From Nitrospirota bacterium (lineage in GTDB: Bacteria > Nitrospirota > Thermodesulfovibrionia > Thermodesulfovibrionales > Magnetobacteriaceae): a DNA stretch of 10,734 nt. Both the position numbers and the translations under genes were made by a program. The stretch is from NCBI GenBank assembly GCA_015232165.1, contig JADGAE010000043.1, positions 1-10,734 of the forward strand, read 5' to 3'. This document shows positions 6,180 to 10,734 of this stretch, piece by piece (the first letter of the stretch is position 1; every line of letters begins with the position of its first letter). The notes under the pieces were generated by a model that did not search any database, had not been told where the DNA came from, and saw only the letters and a program-made list of their open reading frames with translations.

Positions 6180-7073
6180 GTGAATCGAGCAGATCCCTAC
6201 ACCGGCGTAATTCGTATTAATCGGGCAGGATGGCTGTATATCCTCTTGTCCATCTTCCTGGGGTTTGCCGCCACCAACACCGGCAACAACCTCATATATA
6301 TTATAACGGCGGCGTTGTTGAGTTTCATGGGGATATCCGGTTTCTTTGGACGCAGGAATCTCTTAAACATCCGCGTAGGGCTGGAGTTCCCCGATGAGGT
6401 CTATGCCGGCAAGCAGTTCCCGTTGAAGGTGCTTGTCGGTAACGACAAGACCGTTATACCGGGATTCCTCCTGCGGATCGTGGTTGATTCAAACGACGTA
6501 CTCATACCCTACGTTGGCCCCAAGAGCGAGGATTACCGACACTTAAACGTATCGTTTCCAAGGCGGGGCAGACATACCGTTAAAGAGATACATGTGTGTT
6601 CGGTGTTTCCGTTTAATTTCTTCATCAGGTGTGTCAAGCTAAATAACGTCTATGAACACATCGTCCTGCCGGAGCCCAGGAGGTGCCAGTTACCGGAACA
6701 TCTGCAGAGAGAGATGCGTTCAAAGGGTGAAAAATCCGTCAACAGGATCGGCTATGACGGCGAACTGCTCTCTCTCAGGAAGTATCGCACCTCGGACCCC
6801 GTTAAGTACATCAGTTGGAAGGCCACCGCAAAGACCGGCCAGCTCAAGACCAAGGAGCTCTCTGCCCTGGCCTTCGAACCCGTCGTCATAGACTTTGACA
6901 AGACAAACATCAGTGACTACGAAGAGAGGATATCCTGCATTACCTACACGGTCTCCTACCTCATAAAACACAATATCCCCGTAGGTCTGAAGGTCAACGA
7001 CAAGGTGTTCAGGCCGGAGGTCTCACACCGCCACAAGATAAACATGCTCAGAGAACTGGCCATCCTCCCCTAG
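6180..7073 (+). CDS. DUF58 domain membrane-anchored protein
   Basis: The 297-residue protein begins with a short polar segment and the family's INRAGW (13-18). Two hydrophobic segments follow (about 18-32 and 38-56), separated by TNTGNN, so it is anchored in the inner membrane with the rest in one compartment. The DUF58 signature is at about 191-225: GYDGELLSLRKYRTSDPVKY, then ISWKATAKTGQLKTKE. DUF58 proteins usually sit with a MoxR AAA ATPase and a transglutaminase-like membrane protein; neither is in the window, so this gene stands alone between two repeats. Its molecular role is not established. GTG 6180 is chosen because it places the usual short tail before RAGW; no ribosome site is visible and the -10 box is seven bases away. 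Confidence 0.88.
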   Translation: MNRADPYTGVIRINRAGWLYILLSIFLGFAATNTGNNLIYIITAALLSFMGISGFFGRRNLLNIRVGLEFPDEVYAGKQFPLKVLVGNDKTVIPGFLLRIVVDSNDVLIPYVGPKSEDYRHLNVSFPRRGRHTVKEIHVCSVFPFNFFIRCVKLNNVYEHIVLPEPRRCQLPEHLQREMRSKGEKSVNRIGYDGELLSLRKYRTSDPVKYISWKATAKTGQLKTKELSALAFEPVVIDFDKTNISDYEERISCITYTVSYLIKHNIPVGLKVNDKVFRPEVSHRHKINMLRELAILP

Positions 7074-7077
7074 ACAG

Positions 7078-7197
7078 AAGAAAAGAATGGGGACTCCGTC
7101 CCCTAAACCCCTGCAAAGAGGGCGGCTCCGCCCCCTCCTTGACCTCCCCCGCAAGGGGGCCGGCCCCCTTGACCCCATTATTCTTAACCCTAATGTT
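7078..7197 (+). repeat. GC-palindromic intergenic repeat, copy R5 (longest complete copy)
   Basis: The purine tract AGAAGAAAAGAA precedes three modules. The first is GGGGAC-TCC-GTCCCC (7089-7103) followed by TAAACCCCTGCAAAGA. The second is GGGCGG-CT-CCGCCC (7120-7133). The third is TTGACCTCCCCCGCAAGGGGG, with competing CCCCC-GCAA-GGGGG and GGGGGC-CG-GCCCCC stems. It ends with the R2-like TTGACCCCATTATTCTTAA. The first two modules recur almost unchanged in R7 at 10642-10678. Confidence 0.85.
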
Positions 7198-7225
7198 CTA
7201 AACATTTATGCTTCGTTATTTATAA

Positions 7226-7240
7226 TTTGACATTGTCAAA
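7226..7240. promoter_or_regulatory. 15-base palindrome, candidate operator
   Basis: TTTGACA-T-TGTCAAA is a perfect inverted repeat, preceded directly by TATAAT (7221-7226). It lies about 110 bases before the SRPBCC gene. It contains a TTGACA -35-like hexamer on both strands, but I see no matching -10 box at 16-18 bases on either strand. A binding site for a dimeric repressor is a reasonable reading but unproven. Confidence 0.35.
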
Positions 7241-7245
7241 CTAAC

Positions 7246-7269
7246 ACCCACCAAAAATTTATGCACCCT
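7246..7269 (+). repeat. Bipartite motif ACCCA-N8-TTATGCACCCT, copy 1
   Basis: The 5-base and 11-base halves, with the same 8-base gap, recur on the other strand at 10597-10620. The gaps themselves differ. Shorter relatives occur nearby: ATTTATG at 7204-7210, 7257-7263 and 7300-7306, and AAATTTATGCA at 3976-3986 before the second kinase. Position in promoter regions suggests a binding site; the function is unknown. Confidence 0.4.
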
Positions 7270-7331
7270 GCCAAAATTAAGTCAAGCATAAAATCGATTA
7301 TTTATGTTTTAATACTGTTAAAAAAAAAGAT

Positions 7332-7336
7332 GGAGG
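7332..7336 (+). promoter_or_regulatory. Shine-Dalgarno site of the SRPBCC gene
   Basis: GGAGG lies eleven bases before ATG 7348, a rather long but workable spacing. It supports the start at 7348. Confidence 0.65.
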
Positions 7337-7347
7337 TACATTATTAA

Positions 7348-7806
7348 ATGGTCAAGTTAAAAAAGGAGGCCACAATAGAGGCTTCACCCGAGGTTGTATT
7401 TAACTACCTCAACAACCCTGACAACTGGAGGGAGCTCTATCCTCGGATCACCAAGCTCTGGGATGCAAAGGCCCTTCCAAATGGCGGCTATAGTTACAAC
7501 TGGATGTTTAACATGGCGGGTATAACGAGCGTTGAGGTGGCCAGTGAAAATACGGATGTGGTCAGGAACCATCGCCTTGATTTCAGGAACATGTGCGGGC
7601 TTAAGGGAAAGAAATATACCGAGGTCAATGAGTCCTTTAAGTTGGACTCGGCAGATGGGGTGACCAAGCTGTCTTATACGGCTGACTATGTTGTTCATAT
7701 CCCCATAGCGGGGAGGGTCTTTGAGCTGATGTTTGTGAGGATGTACGAAATAAAGATAAACGTGGTTATTGCTAATCTCAAGAAGAAAATGCAGTCCTTG
7801 AAGTAA
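7348..7806 (+). CDS. SRPBCC/START-like domain protein
   Basis: The 152-residue protein has the helix-grip pattern of the SRPBCC superfamily: an opening strand (VKLKKEATIEASPEVVFNYLNN), the DNWRELYPRI segment, a run of alternating polar and hydrophobic strands, and a long C-terminal amphipathic helix (RVFELMFVRMYEIKINVVIANLKKKM). Members bind lipids, polyketides or other hydrophobic ligands, or act as cyclases; the sequence gives no basis to choose. It has no signal peptide, so it is likely cytoplasmic. A strong GGAGG site and an AT-rich leader precede it. rarA starts 19 bases after its stop, so the two probably share an mRNA. Confidence 0.75.
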   Translation: MVKLKKEATIEASPEVVFNYLNNPDNWRELYPRITKLWDAKALPNGGYSYNWMFNMAGITSVEVASENTDVVRNHRLDFRNMCGLKGKKYTEVNESFKLDSADGVTKLSYTADYVVHIPIAGRVFELMFVRMYEIKINVVIANLKKKMQSLK

Positions 7807-7825
7807 GTCTGAGACCCCGGGCATC

Positions 7826-9061
7826 ATGACTGACAAGCGCAGGCCTGTCAAACACCTGACCCCGCTGGCTGACAGGATGCGCCCAAAATCCTTGCAAGAC
7901 CTCCTGGGGCAGGACGAGATCGTTGGAGAGGGTAAGTTGTTGAGACAGGCCATAGAGAGTGATCAACTACCCTCGATGCTCTTGTGGGGGCCTCCGGGTA
8001 GTGGAAAGACCACCCTGGCCTCAATTATTGCCGGAGAGACCAGGGCGGAGTTCCGTGCCCTCAGTGCGGTATCAAGCGGGCTGAAGGACTTGAGAGAGGT
8101 CATCACGGATGCGCAGCGTAATAGCGCCCAAGATAAGCGGACTGTCCTCTTTATTGACGAAATCCACCGGTGGAACAAGGCCCAACAGGATGCCCTGCTG
8201 CCCTATGTGGAGAAGGCGGTGGTTGTGTTAATTGGTGCCACCACGGAGAATCCCAGCTTTGAGGTACGCGGGGCACTGTTGTCTCGTTGTCGGGTCTTTG
8301 TCTTAAGGCAGCTTGGCGAGTCGGATATCGCAAGGATCATTGACAGGGCGCTTGCGGACAAGGAAAACGGCCTTGGAGGATTGGACATCAGTCTTGGCAG
8401 GGGAGAGGTTCTCCTGATGGCCCGCATGAGTAACGGGGATGCCAGGGCCGCACTTAACGTCCTGGAGTACATAACCGTCACGGGTGCCAACTCAACCTGT
8501 GTGACCATTACCGAGGCGGCTATAAAAGAGGCGTTTCAGAAGTCACACCTGCTCTATGACAAGGACGGCGAAGAGCACTACAACATCATATCCGCACTGC
8601 ATAAGGCGATGCGCGGCTCGGATGCAAACGCGGCGCTCTATTGGCTGGCCAGGATGCTGGAGGCCGGTGAGGACCCGCTGTATGTGGCACGGCGCCTGAT
8701 CCGTTTTGCCTCCGAGGACGTCGGCCTGGCCAACTCGAGGGCCCTGGAGCAGGCCGTTGCCGCCTATCAGGCCTGTATGTTTATCGGCATGCCCGAGTGT
8801 AACGTCATCCTGGCTCAGGCGGTTGTCTACATGGCCAAGTGCAACAAGTCCAATGAGCTCTACACGGCCTATAATCAGGCGGCCTCGGATGTCAGGGAAT
8901 ATGGAAACCTGCCAGTACCACTACATATACGTAATGCCCCCACCAGACTGATGAAAGACCTCGGATATGCCAAGGGATACAAGTACAGCCCCGATCACGA
9001 TTACAAAGAGGAACAGGAGTATCTTCCACCTAGGTTGCAGGGCAGGAGGTATCTCAAGTAG
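7826..9061 (+). CDS. rarA: Replication-associated recombination protein A (AAA+ ATPase)
   Basis: The 411-residue protein is RarA (MgsA), a clamp-loader-like AAA+ ATPase that acts on stalled replication forks and on single-strand/double-strand DNA junctions. The N-terminal PLADRMRP segment is typical. Walker A GPPGSGKTT is at 55-63, Walker B LFIDEIHRW at 108-116, sensor 1 GATTENPSFEV at 137-147, and the arginine-finger region SRCRVF at 153-158. Residues 255-400 match the C-terminal tetramerisation domain, with YNIISALHKAMRGSD, ALYWLARMLEAGEDP and a PVPLHIRNAPT stretch. The family normally has Phe where Trp116 stands; the rest is ordinary and the length is normal. ATG 7826 lacks a good ribosome site. 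It lies downstream of SRPBCC and ends before inverted repeat R6. Confidence 0.96.
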   Translation: MTDKRRPVKHLTPLADRMRPKSLQDLLGQDEIVGEGKLLRQAIESDQLPSMLLWGPPGSGKTTLASIIAGETRAEFRALSAVSSGLKDLREVITDAQRNSAQDKRTVLFIDEIHRWNKAQQDALLPYVEKAVVVLIGATTENPSFEVRGALLSRCRVFVLRQLGESDIARIIDRALADKENGLGGLDISLGRGEVLLMARMSNGDARAALNVLEYITVTGANSTCVTITEAAIKEAFQKSHLLYDKDGEEHYNIISALHKAMRGSDANAALYWLARMLEAGEDPLYVARRLIRFASEDVGLANSRALEQAVAAYQACMFIGMPECNVILAQAVVYMAKCNKSNELYTAYNQAASDVREYGNLPVPLHIRNAPTRLMKDLGYAKGYKYSPDHDYKEEQEYLPPRLQGRRYLK

Positions 9062-9100
9062 CCTAAAGATGGCGCCTTAGTAAAACGTGTGGCCACGCCA

Positions 9101-9180
9101 TTATGGGGTCAAGGGGGCTGTGCTCCCTTGCGAGGGGGTCTGAGGGGGAGCAGAGCTCCCCATTCTTTTCTTCTCTTCCG
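9101..9180 (-). repeat. GC-palindromic intergenic repeat, copy R6 (inverted)
   Basis: Read on the minus strand this is AAGAGAAGAAAAGAATGGGG, a GGGAGC hairpin, CTCAGACCCCC, then GCAAGGGAGC and CCCTTGACCCCATAA: the same order of parts as R2. It fills much of the gap between rarA and the pseudogene. Its inversion places the pyrimidine-rich end downstream of a hairpin on the + strand, described in the separate terminator entry. Confidence 0.8.
9145..9177 (+). terminator. Probable intrinsic terminator of rarA, formed by R6
   Basis: The stem GGGGAGC-AGA-GCTCCCC (9145-9161, seven pairs, three-base loop) is followed by ATTCTTTTCTTCTCTT (9162-9177). The tail is rich in T but interrupted by C. It lies 84 bases after the rarA stop. 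Confidence 0.5.
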
Positions 9181-9218
9181 GTCAAATGCGATTGCCCTGC
9201 CTTTTGTTGCTGAACACC

Positions 9219-9248
9219 TTGACTATTTCGTCACCACTGCCGTACAAT
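9219..9248 (+). promoter_or_regulatory. Strong sigma70-like promoter before the HD-GYP remnant
   Basis: TTGACT (9219-9224) and TACAAT (9243-9248) are 18 bases apart, and each box matches consensus at 5 of 6 positions. The predicted start is at or next to ATG 9256. With the remnant inactive, this promoter probably now drives the intact HD-GYP gene at 9424, leaving a leader of about 168 bases. Confidence 0.6.
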
Positions 9249-9255
9249 ATTTACT

Positions 9256-9392
9256 ATGCAAAAAAGAGTTCTCATAGTAGACAACAATGAATCGACGATG
9301 CCGCCCTGAAGATGCTCTACAACCCGGAAGGTCACCTCGACCCCGATCTCATAAGGGACTTCGAAAAGGGCCTACTTAAAGGCTTTAAGTAA
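9256..9392 (+). pseudogene. Deletion remnant of a receiver/HD-GYP response regulator
   Basis: ATG 9256 opens MQKRVLIVDNNEST, matching the first 14 residues of the intact gene at 9424 (9 identical), then runs to TGA at 9307. In another frame, 9297-9392 encodes ALKMLYNPEGHLDPDLIRDF and a short tail to TAA, matching the extreme C-terminus of the same gene (about 16 of 31 identical). Some 950 bases encoding nearly all of the receiver and the whole HD-GYP core are missing, and the join near 9292-9300 is out of frame. The pieces differ enough from the intact gene that this was an older tandem paralogue, not a fresh copy. The gap of 362 bases between rarA and 9424 otherwise holds R6, the terminator and a promoter. 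Confidence 0.85.
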
Positions 9393-9423
9393 ACCAAATA
9401 AAAAAAGATTGTGAAATAACCCT

Positions 9424-10512
9424 ATGGCAAAAAAGGTACTAATTGCAGACAACGATGAGGCAACAAGCAGACTGATTAGCTCTCAGTTGGAAAAGCAGGG
9501 ATATGAGGTATACACGGCGTCAACTAGCAGAAACGCTATAAACAAGGCCCTTCTGCATATTCCCGGGATATTGATATTAGACCTTGATCTGCCGACAAGG
9601 GGTGGTGGTGAGACCCTTAAAGAGATACGCTCCTACAAAGAACTGAGAGACATCCTTACACTTGTAGTTACCACGCGTGCAAGCAAGGAGGACGTCATTA
9701 ATGCCATAAAGATTGGGGCAAACGACTATGTCTTGAAGCCTCTTAAGATCGGTACCTTGCTTGCCAAGATGGTTCATTGGGCCAACACGGAGATGGAGGC
9801 ACACTGGAAGAAGCTTAAACCGGAACAGGAAGCCACCTTGCGTCTAATAAAGGTGACCATTGAGAGGGCGGTGGATGCGATAAAGCAAAATGCCCCGCTG
9901 CCCTATGAGGACATAGTAAGCGCCGTTGACGTCCTGGACTTTGCGATAAAGAGGGACGGTGTGTGGGATATTGTCGGTGCGGTGGACGGCTACAACACGA
10001 CGATGTTTTTGCACTCTCTCCTTGTTGCCGTATATATGCATTGGTTTGGTGGATTGAAGGGGTTTGGCGAACAAGATTGTCAGCAGATGGCCCTTGGGGG
10101 ATTGATGCACGACCTGGGTAGTGTTTTGATCCCGCCCGCTTTGTTGTTTAAACCTGACAAGCTCGATCCCGGTGAGTATAAGGACATCAAGTCTCACGTG
10201 GGTTATACGATGGATATTTTAGACGGATTGGGCGAGGTGCCGGAAATTGTTAGGAATATATCCCGGGAGCATCACGAAAAGCTGGACGGAAGCGGTTATC
10301 CGCAAGGCCTGAAGGCAGACGATATAAGCATCCACGGTAGGATGGCGGCCATTGTAGAGGCCTATGCCGCCCTTACCACCAAAAACGTCTACAGACCAAC
10401 CTATGCACCGACCGAGGCATTAAAGATGCTCCACAGCCCTGTAGGACACCTAGACCCGGAGCTGATTGAGGAATTTGCACGTGCCGTACTCTCGGAATTT
10501 AACCCGGGATAG
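9424..10512 (+). CDS. Response regulator with degenerate-motif HD-GYP domain
   Basis: The 362-residue protein has a receiver (1-118) with Asp9, phospho-acceptor Asp53 (ILDLDLP) and the KPL lysine, a helical linker (119-175), and an HD-GYP domain. HD-GYP proteins are metal-dependent cyclic-di-GMP phosphodiesterases. Visible parts are His197 (FLHS), His229-Asp230, His258, His283-His284 and Gly291-Tyr292-Pro293 in DGSGYP. Three departures stand out: HDLGS where HDxGK is usual (Ser233), Glu312 and Ala315 where the late DxYDAL aspartates normally stand, and Asn10 in the receiver's acidic pair. Activity may be altered or lost; the histidines and GYP motif argue against general decay. No ribosome site precedes ATG 9424. 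The neighbour upstream is a gutted paralogue with a good promoter. No DNA-binding domain is present. Confidence 0.92.
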   Translation: MAKKVLIADNDEATSRLISSQLEKQGYEVYTASTSRNAINKALLHIPGILILDLDLPTRGGGETLKEIRSYKELRDILTLVVTTRASKEDVINAIKIGANDYVLKPLKIGTLLAKMVHWANTEMEAHWKKLKPEQEATLRLIKVTIERAVDAIKQNAPLPYEDIVSAVDVLDFAIKRDGVWDIVGAVDGYNTTMFLHSLLVAVYMHWFGGLKGFGEQDCQQMALGGLMHDLGSVLIPPALLFKPDKLDPGEYKDIKSHVGYTMDILDGLGEVPEIVRNISREHHEKLDGSGYPQGLKADDISIHGRMAAIVEAYAALTTKNVYRPTYAPTEALKMLHSPVGHLDPELIEEFARAVLSEFNPG

Positions 10513-10584
10513 TTCGGCAATCTGGTGGTGTCCAATCCATAACATAATGAGTATTGCCTTGTTCTAAAATATTTAATTTTTTCT

Positions 10585-10617
10585 CATGACTACCAAAGGG
10601 TGCATAAGAAAGTCATG
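10585..10617 (+). other. Inverted repeat downstream of the HD-GYP gene
   Basis: CATGACT (10585-10591) and AGTCATG (10611-10617) pair perfectly across a 19-base loop that contains the GGGTGCATAA half of the bipartite motif. It sits in the AT-rich stretch 10513-10630 between the HD-GYP stop and repeat R7. The only T-run precedes the stem, so it is not a + strand intrinsic terminator. No reading frame of note lies in 10513-10734. Confidence 0.45.
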
Positions 10618-10620
10618 GGT
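10597..10620 (-). repeat. Bipartite motif ACCCA-N8-TTATGCACCCT, copy 2
   Basis: On the minus strand this reads ACCCA, eight other bases, then TTATGCACCCT, identical in both halves and in spacing to 7246-7269. It overlaps the 3' arm of the inverted repeat at 10585-10617. Confidence 0.4.
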
Positions 10621-10631
10621 TGCTGCGTCAA

Positions 10632-10734
10632 AGAAAAGAAAGGGGACTCCGTCCCCTAAACCCCTGCAAAGAGGGCGGTTCCGCTCGCACAGCGACGTTA
10701 CCGCGCCCCTCCTTGACCTCCCCCGCAAGGGGGC
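10632..10734 (+). repeat. GC-palindromic intergenic repeat, copy R7 (cut by window edge)
   Basis: AAGAAAAGAAA leads into GGGGAC-TCC-GTCCCC (10642-10656), TAAACCCCTGCAAAGAGGGCGG and a variable centre, then TCCTTGACCTCCCCCGCAAGGGGGC. It is nearly identical to R5 except that the CTCC loop of the second hairpin is replaced by a longer segment (about 10679-10702) with GCTCGCACAGCG-type internal pairing. The final CCCCTTGACCCC end lies beyond the window. Confidence 0.8.

Noticed and set aside
9089..9277. Open reading frame of 62 codons on the + strand between rarA and the HD-GYP region
   Set aside because: It runs through inverted repeat R6, the terminator and the promoter, and its Gly/Pro/Arg-rich start is just repeat sequence translated.
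1..10734. CRISPR array
   Set aside because: The repeats are widely spaced, variable in length, in both orientations and strongly palindromic throughout, with genes between them.
1..10734. Insertion sequence or phage genes explaining the repeats
   Set aside because: No transposase, integrase or phage structural protein is encoded in any frame I could recognise.

Overview
The window reads as bacterial chromosome from an environmental, probably anaerobic bacterium. Protein genes are all on the + strand, have mid-range GC, and use many ATA (Ile) and AGG (Arg) codons. The soluble histidine kinases with HxWRQPL phospho-acceptor boxes and this codon preference are compatible with Nitrospirota or a deltaproteobacterial-type lineage. 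That placement is an inference with low confidence; no marker gene here fixes the taxonomy.

Layout. A GC-rich palindromic repeat (1-66) precedes cheR (86-1075) and cheB (1075-1668), which overlap by one base. After a second repeat come a small AT-rich YgiT-type zinc-finger gene (1792-2040) and a receiver-PAS-histidine kinase (2054-3739). A third repeat and a promoter-rich gap separate these from a GAF-PAS histidine kinase (4008-5636), which is followed after 1 base by a single-domain response regulator (5638-6009). A fourth repeat precedes a DUF58 membrane protein (6180-7073). A fifth repeat and an AT-rich leader precede an SRPBCC/START-like gene (7348-7806) and rarA (7826-9061). A sixth repeat, inverted, precedes a promoter, a deletion remnant of a receiver/HD-GYP gene (9256-9392), and an intact receiver/HD-GYP gene (9424-10512). 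A seventh repeat ends the window.

How the genes fit together. Seven of the ten intact genes belong to, or sit inside, a signal-transduction cluster: a methyltransferase/methylesterase pair without chemoreceptors or CheA/CheW, two related cytoplasmic kinases, a stand-alone receiver and a receiver-linked HD-GYP protein. The likely outputs are phosphotransfer and cyclic-di-GMP turnover; the connections between them are inferred from proximity. rarA (replication-fork maintenance), SRPBCC and DUF58 are not obviously linked to signalling.

The most unusual features are: (i) a modular hairpin repeat family with seven copies in 10.7 kb, in every intergenic gap longer than about 120 bases and in both orientations, with competing stem-loops; (ii) a gutted paralogue directly before the HD-GYP gene; (iii) promoter -10 boxes lying only 5-9 bases before several start codons that lack Shine-Dalgarno sites; (iv) departures from consensus in the HD-GYP catalytic motifs. 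I did not find a clear new defence or mobile system.
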